Source of the DNA: Lysobacter antibioticus | Lineage (GTDB): Bacteria > Pseudomonadota > Gammaproteobacteria > Xanthomonadales > Xanthomonadaceae | DNA: 64,000 bases | NCBI RefSeq assembly: GCF_001442535.1 | Contig: NZ_CP013141.1 | Span: 4,109,930 to 4,173,929, forward strand | Reading direction: 5' to 3' | Part shown: positions 1-7,947 of the stretch, piece by piece | Numbering within the stretch: the stretch's first letter is position 1 | Layout: each line of letters opens with the position of its first letter | The notes under the pieces: generated by a model | Seen by the model: the letters and a program-made list of their open reading frames with translations, nothing else | Database searches by the model: none | What the model was told of the DNA's origin: nothing | Made by a program: the position numbers and the translations under genes

Positions 1-2
1 CC

Positions 3-77
3 TCGGCCGGCAAGCCGGCGCCGCCCCGTTCAGCCGTGGCCGAGGCGCCCGCGCGCCCGGCCGGCAACCGCCAGTAA
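3..77 (+). CDS. C-terminal tail of a gene entering from the left (partial)
   Basis: A reading frame open from the window edge ends at TAA (75-77). It encodes a Pro/Ala/Arg-rich tail ending in AGNRQ. Since it precedes the T3SS block on the same strand, it may be the end of an upstream T3SS gene, but 24 residues do not identify a family. It could equally be a chance open frame in GC-rich DNA. Confidence 0.35.
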   Translation, partial: SAGKPAPPRSAVAEAPARPAGNRQ

Positions 78-220
78 GGACGGCCACCCCCGGGTTAGCA
101 CTAGCTGGTTTCACATTCGGATCATCGGTTAAATCCAAGATCGGCTACATGCACCCTGAGTCCGGCCGATCGCAGTTCCCGCATTCAGTTTTCAGTGCCA
201 TCCGTAGTTCCACGCTAATC

Positions 221-236
221 AGCGGCCTGAGCCGCT
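221..236 (+). promoter_or_regulatory. Hairpin before the first T3SS-block gene
   Basis: The perfect inverted repeat AGCGGC-CTGA-GCCGCT ends just ahead of the AGGAGAG ribosome binding site of the gene at 256. In RNA it would put a 6-bp stem next to the Shine-Dalgarno sequence. Its role in translation control is inference. The rest of 78-255 shows no promoter I can place with confidence. Confidence 0.35.
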
Positions 237-255
237 TCCTGCAGGAGAGACGTCA

Positions 256-618
256 ATGAGCAATACGATCAATCCCGGCGCCGACGCCGGTGGCCTGGTG
301 ACCACCTTCATCGCTGCGGCCAACAACAACAACAACGGCACCGCCCGCAACGGCGGCGGCGGCGCGACCGCAGCCAGCGGTGGCGGCGGCAGCGGCGGCA
401 GCTGGTACGAAGCCCTGTCGCGCGCCTGGGGCCAGACCCTCGACGCCCAGGCCTCGCGCATCACCGAGCTGTCCGGTTCGATCGGCGGCGGCGGCGACCA
501 GCCCTCGAACATGGTCGCGCTGACCGCCGAGAGCCTGCGCATGCAGTTCGTCTCCAACAGCGCCGCGACCTCGCAGAACAGCGTCGGCGAAGCGCTGAAC
601 GCGCTGGCCAGGAAGTAA
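256..618 (+). CDS. Small Gly/Asn-rich T3SS-block protein (needle/filament candidate, paralogue A)
   Basis: A 120-aa protein behind a good AGGAGAG site. The N-terminal half is low complexity: an Asn run near residue 25 and Gly runs at about 35-52. The C-terminal half is predicted helical (SWYEALSRAWGQTLDAQ, then LTAESLRMQFVSN and GEALNALARK). It lies directly upstream of sctI, the place taken by sctF/G/H in Ysc operons. The final helix has the spacing of needle subunits (leucines, Asn, terminal Lys), and no other sctF is in the window, so a needle or filament subunit is a reasonable guess. It aligns by eye with the 113-aa protein at 8074 (Trp after the Gly run, LT..S..M, GEA..A.A+). The family is not recognised with certainty; a secreted early substrate or a chaperone are alternatives. 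Confidence 0.6.
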   Translation: MSNTINPGADAGGLVTTFIAAANNNNNGTARNGGGGATAASGGGGSGGSWYEALSRAWGQTLDAQASRITELSGSIGGGGDQPSNMVALTAESLRMQFVSNSAATSQNSVGEALNALARK

Positions 619-624
619 TCGCGA

Positions 625-647
625 CGGCGGCGCGACGTCCGCCGCCG
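625..647 (+). terminator. GC hairpin between paralogue A and sctI
   Basis: CGGCGGCG and CGCCGCCG form an 8-bp stem with a 7-nt loop just after the stop codon of the first gene. There is no T-run. Together with a second imperfect GTCCGG/CCGGAC stem at about 668-690 it may attenuate or process the transcript before sctI. Confidence 0.35.
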
Positions 648-761
648 TTCCGAGCCGTCGTGTCGTCCGGGCCGCAAGGTCCGGACGGCCCGGTCCGGGA
701 CGAGCGGGCGCGAGCGGCCTCCGGCATTGCCGGGCGGTTTCTCTATGTAGCCTCGCCAGTG

Positions 762-784
762 GTTTCTTAAAGTAGTTTCTTAAA
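762..784 (+). promoter_or_regulatory. Direct repeat upstream of sctI
   Basis: The 10-mer GTTTCTTAAA occurs twice at a 13-bp period (762-771 and 775-784) in an otherwise GC-rich gap, 30 bp ahead of the sctI start. Its AT-richness and repetition suggest a binding site or promoter element. No regulator is identified. Confidence 0.4.
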
Positions 785-813
785 ACGGACTTCACCTTTC
801 GGGAGAAAGGGCA

Positions 814-1227
814 ATGATCGAAGCCATCTCAGTCGCGGCCGAAGCCGCGCAGCCGGCAGCCGCATCGCCGGCGCAATCGCCGCAGGCCTCGGCCTACGAC
901 GTCCGCGAGTTCGCGGCGGCGTTCGACCGCGGCGCCGCGCCGACGTCCCAGGGCAGCGGCACTGCCCAGGCCGGCGCCACCGCGTCCAGCGAACCCTCGC
1001 AGGGCACGCGTGCGGTGCTGGCCGCGCTCGACAATCTCAACGGCGGCGCCGACAAGATCGACGCGGCGTCCAAGACCATGTCGGCCAATTCCGCCGACCT
1101 GACGCCGGGCGAGATGATCCAGATGACCATGCGCTGTCACGAGTTCATGTTCACCTCGCAATTGACCTCGAACGTCGCCAACCGTACTTCGGACGGCGTC
1201 CAGCAGTTGTTCCGTCAGCAGTCGTAA
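814..1227 (+). CDS. sctI: T3SS inner rod protein SctI (YscI/PscI family)
   Basis: A 137-aa protein with a strong GGGAGAAAGGG site before the ATG. The N-terminal half is Ala/Ser/Gln-rich and looks disordered. The C-terminal third is the conserved rod helix: LTPGEMIQMTMRCHEFMFTSQ, then a segment ending VQQLFRQQS. This matches the YscI/PrgJ pattern, where the C-terminus packs in the basal body below the needle. Length fits the YscI subgroup. sctJ begins 18 bp downstream, the canonical I-J order. SctI is expected to be exported as an early substrate and to connect the export gate to the needle. Confidence 0.85.
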   Translation: MIEAISVAAEAAQPAAASPAQSPQASAYDVREFAAAFDRGAAPTSQGSGTAQAGATASSEPSQGTRAVLAALDNLNGGADKIDAASKTMSANSADLTPGEMIQMTMRCHEFMFTSQLTSNVANRTSDGVQQLFRQQS

Positions 1228-1245
1228 TTCCAAATCGGGGGATGC

Positions 1246-2046
1246 ATGGGTAGGGCGTCAGGCTTCAACGCGGTACGAGTCATGGCGGCCCTGCTGGCTT
1301 GCCTGCTGATCGTCGGCTGCACACGCACCACGCTGTACAGCCAGCTCGACGAGCAACAGGCCAATGAACTGATGGCGGCTCTGTTGGATGCCGGTATTCC
1401 GGCGGAAAAGGACCCGTCGCCGAGCAAGACCGGTTGGGAAGTGATGGTCAACCGCGGCGACATCCCGTACGCGATGCAGGTACTGAGCTCGCGCGGCTTG
1501 CCGCGCGCGCAGTACCGCTCGCTCGGCGAGGTGTTCAAGAAGGAAGGCTTCGCGTCTTCGGCGCTGGAAGAAAAGGCGCGTTATCTGTACGGCCTGTCGC
1601 AGGAGCTCTCGCGCACCCTGTCGCGCATCGACGGCGTGGTCGAGGCGCGCGTGCACATCGCCTTGCCCGACCGCGATCCGCTCGGCGGCAACGTGCAGGA
1701 CTCCTCGGCCTCGGTGCTGGTGTTCGAGCGTCCGGGCCAGAGCCTGCGCGACCGCGAAACCGACATCAAGGTCTTCGTCAAGGACAGCGTCGAAGGCCTG
1801 GACGACGTCAACAAGGTCACGGTCAAGTTCTTCACCGTCACCGCGCCACCGAAGGCGCACCAGGCCGGTGGGCCGTTCGCGGCGGTGTTGGGTTCGATCG
1901 ACCTGACCGTGGTCATCATCGGCGCCGGCGTATTGGTGCTGTTGGCGATCGCGGCGTTCTTCTTCGGCCGCCTGCGTTCGCGCTTCGTACCGGCTGCGGC
2001 CACCGCGCCGGCCTCCAACACCCGCAGCGGGGTCTGGAACGGATGA
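1246..2046 (+). CDS. sctJ: T3SS inner-membrane ring lipoprotein SctJ (YscJ/PrgK)
   Basis: A 266-aa protein with a lipoprotein signal (lipobox ending IVGC, Cys about residue 25), followed by the TTLYSQLDEQQANELMAALL segment typical of the first ring-building motif of YscJ/FliF proteins. The second ring domain holds the VEARVHIALPDRDPL motif. A C-terminal transmembrane helix (about 220-243, LTVVIIGAGVLVLLAIAAFFF) ends in a basic tail. It forms the periplasmic/inner-membrane ring of the basal body with SctD, which is not in this window. Its TGA overlaps the ATG of sctK (ATGA), indicating translational coupling. Confidence 0.95.
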   Translation: MGRASGFNAVRVMAALLACLLIVGCTRTTLYSQLDEQQANELMAALLDAGIPAEKDPSPSKTGWEVMVNRGDIPYAMQVLSSRGLPRAQYRSLGEVFKKEGFASSALEEKARYLYGLSQELSRTLSRIDGVVEARVHIALPDRDPLGGNVQDSSASVLVFERPGQSLRDRETDIKVFVKDSVEGLDDVNKVTVKFFTVTAPPKAHQAGGPFAAVLGSIDLTVVIIGAGVLVLLAIAAFFFGRLRSRFVPAAATAPASNTRSGVWNG

Positions 2047-2690
2047 GCGCGTCGATGGCGCTGCGGACGATCCTCACCGAGGTCGATCCGAGCTGGCACG
2101 GTGCCGGGACCGATACGATCGATCCCGAACTGCTCGTGTCGGCGCGCCAGAGTCCGCTGGGACGCCGTCTGCTCGCGCGTTGGCTCGCCGCCGATGCGCC
2201 GGCCCTGCTCGCACCGCAGCCCGGCGAGGGCTTCGGCGCCGCCGCGCGGCGCTGGCCGCGCGTGCGCATGGCGCGGCTGGTGCGCGACCTCGGCGCGCTG
2301 GCCTATGCGCCGGCGATCCGTTCCGAAGTGCGGCGCGAACCGGTGCGCCGGCTCAAGCAAGCGCTCGACAACAGTTACCTGCTCGCGCTCGACAGCCTGG
2401 TCTGGGACGGCAAGGTCCAGGCCCAGCTCGGCGCGCAGCTGAGCGCCGAACTCGACGCCGCGCTGCGCGCGTCGGAAGCCGACCAATTGCTGTTCGACCT
2501 GCTCGACGGCCGCGGCCGCACCGAACTGCGGGTGTGGGCCGAACGCCGCGACCCCGGCCTGGCCGACTGGTCGCGCCTGCTGCTGCCGCGCACCACCCAC
2601 GAAGCCTCGGCCTCGCTCGGCACGCATCTGCCGCCGGAAGCGGTCGAACGCCTCTACGCCCATCACGGCGCGCGCCCGCTGGCGGCCTGA
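2043..2690 (+). CDS. sctK: T3SS sorting-platform protein SctK (YscK/HrpD-like)
   Basis: A 215-aa protein starting in the ATGA overlap with sctJ. It is Leu/Arg-rich and predicted mostly helical, without membrane segments. SctK proteins diverge strongly, so the call rests mainly on position between sctJ and sctL, on size, and on general resemblance (an early PELLVSARQSPLGRRLLARW stretch and a central LDNSYLLALDSL helix). SctK links the cytoplasmic SctQ/L/N platform to the SctD ring. The start is set by coupling rather than by a separate ribosome binding site. Confidence 0.75.
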   Translation: MSASMALRTILTEVDPSWHGAGTDTIDPELLVSARQSPLGRRLLARWLAADAPALLAPQPGEGFGAAARRWPRVRMARLVRDLGALAYAPAIRSEVRREPVRRLKQALDNSYLLALDSLVWDGKVQAQLGAQLSAELDAALRASEADQLLFDLLDGRGRTELRVWAERRDPGLADWSRLLLPRTTHEASASLGTHLPPEAVERLYAHHGARPLAA

Positions 2691-2724
2691 GCCGTCGCGC
2701 CGCGCATCCAACCACGGAATTCCC

Positions 2725-3462
2725 ATGCACGCAGATCCGCTCCAGTCCGCTTCCCCGTCGTCCGCCGCATCCGCCGCGGCCACGGGCATGACGGACGGCG
2801 GCGCGCGCAGGATCGAGCCGAACCGTCCCAGCGCGACGATCTCGGTGTTCGAGCGCAAGCAATTCGAGCGCGCGGTCGCCGGCACGGTGGTGCCGGCCAA
2901 GCAATGGAACGCGATCGCCGAACTCGACCAGACGTTGGCGCGCGTCAACGCGCTGTACGCCGAGGCCGGCGACGAGATCAAGCAGGCCCGAGAGGCCGGT
3001 TACGCCGCCGGCTTCGCCGAAGGCCTCGCCCGCGCCCAGCAACAGATGGCGCAGCAACTGGCCGACCTCAACGAACGCCGCGCGCGCGTGCTCGCCGACG
3101 CCGGCAGCCGCGTTACCGAACTGGCTTGCGCCATCGTCGCGCGCATCTCGCCGGAGTTCGACGCGCGCAGCGTGGTGCCGCCGCTGGTCATGCACGCGGT
3201 CGAGGCCGCGCAGGCCGAACAATTCCTGTTGATCCGCGTCCACCCGAGCGTGCGCGAAGACGTCGCCAAAGGCCTCGGCCTGGTGCGCCAGGCGCATCCG
3301 GTGGTCGGCGTGATCGAGCTGGTCGACGACGAAAGCCTGGACAAGCTCAGCTGCGTGGTCGTTTCCGAAGCCGGCGAAGTGCGCGCCGGCGTGGCCCAGC
3401 AGATCGAGGCGATCCGCATCGCCCTGTCCGGCGCCGAGTACGGCGCGGAGCACACCGAATGA
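2725..3462 (+). CDS. sctL: T3SS ATPase stator protein SctL (YscL/HrpE/FliH)
   Basis: A 245-aa soluble protein. After a disordered Ser/Ala-rich start, a coiled-coil-like helix (about 75-125, rich in Ala, Glu, Arg and Gln, containing AGYAAGFAEGLARAQQQMAQQ) matches the FliH/YscL stalk with its small-xxx-small residues. A C-terminal alpha/beta domain follows (VHPSVREDVAKGL, VVSEAGEVRAGV). SctL dimers bind the N-terminus of the SctN ATPase and tether it to SctQ. It sits between sctK and sctN as in Ysc operons, 34 bp after sctK. Confidence 0.9.
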   Translation: MHADPLQSASPSSAASAAATGMTDGGARRIEPNRPSATISVFERKQFERAVAGTVVPAKQWNAIAELDQTLARVNALYAEAGDEIKQAREAGYAAGFAEGLARAQQQMAQQLADLNERRARVLADAGSRVTELACAIVARISPEFDARSVVPPLVMHAVEAAQAEQFLLIRVHPSVREDVAKGLGLVRQAHPVVGVIELVDDESLDKLSCVVVSEAGEVRAGVAQQIEAIRIALSGAEYGAEHTE

Positions 3463-3526
3463 CACCCCGCGCGGCCATCGCGGTCGACGCCCTGCCTTGC
3501 GCCCGCGGGCGCGCGGAGCGCGCGCG

Positions 3527-4879
3527 ATGAGCAGCCTGCCGCGCACCATCCTGCAAGCCGTGCCGGCGCCCGCCCAGCAGGATCCGCTGATCGCGGCCCT
3601 GTCGCGGGTGCAGCCGGTGGTGCGCGTGGGCAAGGTCGCCGAAGCCTACGGCACCATGATCCGCGCCACCGGGCTCAAGGCGATGATCGGCGAGCTGTGC
3701 GAACTGCGCAGCCCGCGCGACCGCAACTTCCACCTCGCCGCCGAAGTGGTCGGCGTGTCGCGCCAATACACCTTGCTGACCCCGCTCGGTGCGCTCGACG
3801 GCGTCGCCCACGACACCGAGGTCATCGCCACCGGCCGGCAAGCCTCGGTGCGCGCCGGCGACGGCCTGCTCGGGCGCATCCTCGACGCCAACGGCGAGCC
3901 CATCGACGGCCTCGGCGGGTTCGGCCCGACCGTGCAGATCCCGATCTACGCCGCTTCGCCGAACCCGCTGTCGCGCCAGCTCATCGAGCGGCCGTTCGCG
4001 ACCGGCGTGCGCGCCATCGACACGGTCATGACCGCCGGCGTCGGCCAGCGCCTGGGCATCTTCGCCGTCGCCGGCGGCGGCAAGAGCACCTTGCTCGGCA
4101 TGCTCGCGCGCGGCGGCGACGCCGACGTCAACGTGATCGCCCTGGTCGGCGAACGCGGCCGCGAAGTCAACGAATTCGTCCACGACAACCTCGGCGAAGC
4201 CGGGCTCAAGAAATCGATCATCGTGGTCGCGACCTCCGACCGCCCCGCGCTCGAACGCAGCCGCGCGGCCTGGGTCGCGACCGCCATCTCCGAGTATTTC
4301 CGCGACCGCGGCAAGCGGGTGATGCTGCTGGTCGACTCGGTCACCCGCTTCGCGCGCGCGCTGCGCGACGTCGGCCTGGCGATCGGCGAGCCGCCGGCGC
4401 GGCGCGGCTTCCCGCCCTCGGTGTTCAGCGCCTTGCCGCGCTTGTTCGAGCGCGCCGGCAACAACGACCGCGGCAGCATCACCGCCTTCTACACCGTGCT
4501 CATGGAAGGCGAGGACGGCGACGACCCGATCGCCGAGGAAGTGCGCTCGATTCTCGACGGCCACATCGTGCTGTCGCGCAAGCTCGCCGCCGCCTATCAC
4601 TACCCGGCCATCGATGTGCTGACCAGCCTCAGCCGCACCATGCCGCGGGTCGCCGACGAAGCCCATCAGCGCGCCGCCGGCCAGTTGCGCAAATACCTGG
4701 CCAAGCACCAGGACATCGAATTGCTGCTGCAGCTCGGCGAGTACAAACGCGGCAGCGATGCCGAGGCCGACATCGCCATCGAGAAGATCGAGCCGATCCG
4801 CAAGTTGCTCAAGCAGTCGTCCCACGACCTGGCCGACTATCGTCAATCGGTGGATGCCTTGCGCAAGGTGTTCGGATGA
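3527..4879 (+). CDS. sctN: T3SS ATPase SctN (YscN/HrcN)
   Basis: 450 aa. The second in-frame ATG (3527) is preferred over one at 3497 because a GGAG lies 8-9 bp upstream and because the protein then begins like other family members. Seen: the beta-barrel N-domain with IGELCELRSPRD; a Walker A loop GGGKSTLL about residue 185; GERGREVNEF with the catalytic-region Glu; Walker B VMLLVDSVTRFARA; the PPARRGFPPSVFSALPRL segment; and the C-terminal AHQRAAGQLRKYLAKH helices. It dissociates chaperone-substrate complexes and feeds the export gate. The TGA overlaps the sctO start. Confidence 0.97.
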   Translation: MSSLPRTILQAVPAPAQQDPLIAALSRVQPVVRVGKVAEAYGTMIRATGLKAMIGELCELRSPRDRNFHLAAEVVGVSRQYTLLTPLGALDGVAHDTEVIATGRQASVRAGDGLLGRILDANGEPIDGLGGFGPTVQIPIYAASPNPLSRQLIERPFATGVRAIDTVMTAGVGQRLGIFAVAGGGKSTLLGMLARGGDADVNVIALVGERGREVNEFVHDNLGEAGLKKSIIVVATSDRPALERSRAAWVATAISEYFRDRGKRVMLLVDSVTRFARALRDVGLAIGEPPARRGFPPSVFSALPRLFERAGNNDRGSITAFYTVLMEGEDGDDPIAEEVRSILDGHIVLSRKLAAAYHYPAIDVLTSLSRTMPRVADEAHQRAAGQLRKYLAKHQDIELLLQLGEYKRGSDAEADIAIEKIEPIRKLLKQSSHDLADYRQSVDALRKVFG

Positions 4880-5367
4880 AGCGCTATCCGCTGCATACCC
4901 TGCTGCAACTGCGCTCGCACCGGGTCGAGACCGCGCGCATGCTGGTGCTGGAACGCCAGCGCCAAGTGCAGGAGCGCCGCGACGCCTGCACCCAGATCCA
5001 GGGCGAGATCACCGCGCTCAACGACGAACGCGCCGGTCAGCGCCTGCGCCTGATGGACCCGCCGCCGCCCGGCATGCCGTGGCCCATGGCGATGACCCAG
5101 CGCGAGGCCCACATCGATCATCTCGGCGAACTCGCGGTCGCCGCGCAACAACGGCTGCTCGACGCGCAAGGCAAGCTGCGCGAAGCCGAAGCCTCGCTCG
5201 ACGAGGCCCGCAAGGCGTTCTTCCGCGCCAAGGCACGGCTGGACGCGCTGGAAAAACGCAAGGACCTGTGGCGCAAGGAACAGAACACCCTGACCGCGCG
5301 CCGCGAGGAAGCCATGAACGCCGATCTGATGCTGGCCACGCGCCAGAACACGAACGGCCCCTTCTGA
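4876..5367 (+). CDS. sctO: T3SS stalk protein SctO (YscO/FliJ-like)
   Basis: A 163-aa protein beginning in the ATGA overlap with sctN. It is almost wholly charged, predicted long antiparallel coiled coil (RSHRVETARMLVLERQRQ at the N-terminus, KAFFRAKARLDALEKRKD at the C-terminus) with a Pro-rich turn (DPPPPGMPWP) in the middle. This is the FliJ/YscO architecture, the central stalk that inserts into the ATPase hexamer and contacts the export gate. Order N-O-P is conserved. Confidence 0.87.
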   Translation: MKRYPLHTLLQLRSHRVETARMLVLERQRQVQERRDACTQIQGEITALNDERAGQRLRLMDPPPPGMPWPMAMTQREAHIDHLGELAVAAQQRLLDAQGKLREAEASLDEARKAFFRAKARLDALEKRKDLWRKEQNTLTARREEAMNADLMLATRQNTNGPF

Positions 5368-5378
5368 ACGAGGTCGCC

Positions 5379-6149
5379 ATGAGCATCACCCGCAGCTCCT
5401 CGACGTCCGATTCCGATTCGGCCCAGCGCAGCGAATCCACGCGCCAGACCGACAAGCCCCGCGAAGCCCGCCGCGAGCCGCCGGCCGAGGGCACCGTCGA
5501 TCGTTTCCGTAGCCTGATGCAGCAACGCGAAGGCAAGCTCGGCCAGTTGCCCGGCCAGGAAGGCCTGGCGCGCGAGGAAGAAGCCGCGGCGATGCTGAAG
5601 AAGCAGGCCCAGGAAGGCGGCCCCGGCAACGCCAAGGCCGACGCGCGCCGCGCCGCGCACGCCGGCGAGGCCCATGCCCGCACCGTCGCCGAGCACTCGC
5701 GCCAGCACGGCCGTCTCGAAGAACGCAACGCCGGCAGCGGCCAGGAGCAGGGCCGGCAGGAAATGGCGAGTCTGCCGCCGGCCGAGGCCTCGGCGATGTG
5801 GCAGGCGCAACTGGCGATGCGCGACGCCGCCACCCAGACCCAACCGAGCCAGCCGAATTCGAACGCCGCCGCGTTCGCGGATTTGATCGAACGCCACGTG
5901 CGCCAGCTCGCGGTCGGCGAGGGCGCCGCCGGGGGCGAAGAAGGCCAGGTCTTGCTGCGGCTCGCCGACAGCACCTTGCCCGGCACCGATCTGCTGCTGA
6001 CCAAGACCGCCGAAGGCTGGCAACTGCGCGCCGACGTGCGCTCGCGTTCCAGCTTCGATGCGATCCGCGACGCCAGCCCCGAGCTGATGCGCCGCTTCGC
6101 TTCGCGCAACCTCGGCCAGCTCAGCATCGATCCGCATTTCCACGACTGA
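5379..6149 (+). CDS. sctP: T3SS needle-length/substrate-switch protein SctP (YscP-like)
   Basis: A 256-aa protein 11 bp after sctO. The N-terminal two-thirds is hydrophilic, Gln/Glu/Arg/Ala-rich and probably extended. The C-terminus has a compact domain (LLRLADSTLPGTDLLLTKTA, then LRADVRSRSSFDAI and NLGQLSIDPHF) that resembles the T3S4 substrate-switch domain. It is short for a ruler protein: YscP itself is much longer. If the ruler model applies, this predicts a short needle. The call rests on position and the C-terminal pattern. Confidence 0.75.
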   Translation: MSITRSSSTSDSDSAQRSESTRQTDKPREARREPPAEGTVDRFRSLMQQREGKLGQLPGQEGLAREEEAAAMLKKQAQEGGPGNAKADARRAAHAGEAHARTVAEHSRQHGRLEERNAGSGQEQGRQEMASLPPAEASAMWQAQLAMRDAATQTQPSQPNSNAAAFADLIERHVRQLAVGEGAAGGEEGQVLLRLADSTLPGTDLLLTKTAEGWQLRADVRSRSSFDAIRDASPELMRRFASRNLGQLSIDPHFHD

Positions 6150-6249
6150 GCCGATGCCCGTTCGTGCCTGGCCCGCTCGCGTCCGGCCCGCCCGTGTTCG
6201 AGCGGGCGCGAGCCACGCCGGGTGCGCAGCGGGCAGGGAGATCTCGCTC

Positions 6250-7101
6250 ATGGACAGTTGCATGGCCACGACTACGACCGTCACCGTCGGCGCCGCCGCG
6301 CTCGCGTTGCTGCTCGCCGCGTCGCCGGGCGCTGCGCGCGCGCAGGACACGGCGCCGTTGATCGACGGCGTCGGCGCCTACACCCATTCGCAGATCATGC
6401 GTCATCGCGGCGACGAGGCCGCCACGCCGACCCATAAGCCGGGCGACAAGCCGGCGCCGAACCAACGCGCCGGCAAGCGCGCGCCCCTCGGCTTCGACAG
6501 CCTGACGTTCGCGCCGACGCCGGCCGTATCGAAGACGCTCAACGCGGCCTTTGCCGACAGCCTGACCGGGCGCCGGCCGACCCTCGACCACGCGACCTTG
6601 CGCGGCATCGACGCCGAGTTCGTGCGCAATCCGCGTTTTCGCGAGTTGTTGGCGCGCCAGCTCGGCGGCGATCGCGAGCAGGTCCTGCTCGCCCTGCAGT
6701 CCGGGCGCCTGCAGGCGCAGTTCCAGCGCCGCCTCGCCGGACACGGCTATTCGACGCGCAATCTCGGCGACGTCGTCAACGCCTTCATGATCTACGGCTG
6801 GACCCTGGTCAACGACGGTGCGCGCAGCGATCATGGCGCCGCCTTCGCGGCCCTGCGCCAACGCCTCGGCGACAGCCTCGCGCGCGGCGAGAAAATGACC
6901 ACGATGGATCGCGCCGACATGCAGGAGGCGGCCGAACTCTACGGTCTGGTCGCGACCCTGGCCGCGGCGGCCTGGCAGAACGCCGGCAGCCCGGCCGAGC
7001 GCGCCAGCCTGCGCGACGGCGTCAACGCCATCGGCCGCGGCATCGGCATCGATTTCCGCCGCGTGGCCCTGACCGAGCGGGGGTTCGCGCCGCGGCGCTG
7101 A
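6250..7101 (+). CDS. Secreted/periplasmic protein of the T3SS block (DUF6683-like)
   Basis: A 283-aa protein. The ATG at 6250 is chosen because AGGGAG precedes it and a clear signal peptide follows (TVTVGAAALALLLAASPGAARAQ, cleavage near residue 32). The mature part has a Lys/Pro-rich linker, then a helical domain (LTFAPTPAVSKTLNAAFADS; GYSTRNLGDVVNAFMIYGW; ending ALTERGFAPRR). From memory this resembles the DUF6683 family, whose function is unknown; I could not search. It follows sctP by 100 bp on the same strand, so it may be a Sec-exported accessory of the secretion system. Normally sctQ follows sctP, so this is an unusual neighbour. Confidence 0.8.
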   Translation: MDSCMATTTTVTVGAAALALLLAASPGAARAQDTAPLIDGVGAYTHSQIMRHRGDEAATPTHKPGDKPAPNQRAGKRAPLGFDSLTFAPTPAVSKTLNAAFADSLTGRRPTLDHATLRGIDAEFVRNPRFRELLARQLGGDREQVLLALQSGRLQAQFQRRLAGHGYSTRNLGDVVNAFMIYGWTLVNDGARSDHGAAFAALRQRLGDSLARGEKMTTMDRADMQEAAELYGLVATLAAAAWQNAGSPAERASLRDGVNAIGRGIGIDFRRVALTERGFAPRR

Positions 7102-7179
7102 GCCGCAGCGATCCGCTCATGACCGGTTTCCGCACTGACTGCCGCGCGCGGTATGCCGCGCCGCACCGCATGCCGCACC

Positions 7180-7225
7180 CTGGGGATGCTCCCAGGCTTT
7201 CGCGTTCGCGGGCATCGCCGATACT
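7180..7225 (+). promoter_or_regulatory. Candidate T3SS-regulon dyad with -10 (site 1)
   Basis: CTGGGGATGCTCCCAG (7180-7195), inside a perfect CCTGGG...CCCAGG inverted repeat (7179-7196), is followed 24 bp later by the -10-like GATACT (7220-7225). The 16-bp length and the spacing match the sites at 7948, 10909-10924 and 38013, though the third base is G rather than A. It lies about 198 bp before the gene at 7394, farther than the other sites, so it is the least certain of the four. Confidence 0.4.
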
Positions 7226-7393
7226 CGATCTCCCCCGGCTCGATCGCCTTCGGCCGCCCGCCGTCCGTCGCGACCGCGACCGCCGGGAGATGCCCGTCAA
7301 AGATCCACGCGTTGCCGCTTCCTGAGCGTCGCGCGCGCAGTGTCTACTGATTCGTTATAGCCATCACCGCCATCGTTGCGACAGGAGAGTCCG

Positions 7394-7873
7394 ATGTCCC
7401 AGCCCTTCACCCCGACCCAGGAACAGCGCGAGCAGATGTTCGCCGACTTCGAGGCCCTGTTGAACGAACAGTCCGGCATCGACGCGGCCGATCGCGACGC
7501 GCTGCTGCACCACTTCGCCCGCGCGCTCGACGATGCCAAGCCCAGCGACGCCGCCGATCCGCAGGCGTTGATGGCCAACCTCAGCCAGACCCTGGACCTG
7601 TTGCAGGAAAACCGCATCATCCAGCCGGGCGAGCGCGAGGGTCTGACCAAGGCCTTCGAGGAACCGCTCAAGGACCCGAAGGTGCAGCGCGCGCTCGAGT
7701 TCAGCCAGCGCAGCCAGCGCGACGGCGAAGAGAAGGCGCGGCAGTGGCTGGAAACCCAGCCCGACCTCGAAGGCGAGGACACGGCGAGCGGCGGCGGCTC
7801 CACGCCGGCACCGCCGCCGAGCGGTTTGCCCTCGTCGCTGGGCATCAAGAAACCGGTCAAGACCTACCGCTGA
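7394..7873 (+). CDS. Acidic protein of the T3SS block, function unknown
   Basis: 159 aa, with an AGGAGAG site before the ATG. It is Asp/Glu/Gln-rich and predicted helical (TQEQREQMFADFEALLNEQ, LMANLSQTLDLLQEN), with a Gly/Ser/Pro linker at about 130-148 and a basic C-terminus (GIKKPVKTYR). There is no signal peptide or membrane helix. I do not recognise a family. Size, acidity and location would fit a secretion chaperone, but the Gly/Pro tail is unusual for that, and a secreted protein is equally possible. It lies between a periplasmic protein and a Gly-rich candidate substrate. Confidence 0.75.
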   Translation: MSQPFTPTQEQREQMFADFEALLNEQSGIDAADRDALLHHFARALDDAKPSDAADPQALMANLSQTLDLLQENRIIQPGEREGLTKAFEEPLKDPKVQRALEFSQRSQRDGEEKARQWLETQPDLEGEDTASGGGSTPAPPPSGLPSSLGIKKPVKTYR

Positions 7874-7947
7874 ATCGGCGCGGCCGGCGACGCGGGGTGA
7901 GGGCGTTCACAAATCTTGCGAAAACGCCCCGCCGCAACGGTTTCGCC

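Noticed and set aside
3497..3526. Longer SctN start adding MRPRARGARA
   Set aside because: The added residues are Arg-rich and unlike the family, while the ATG at 3527 has a GGAG at proper distance.
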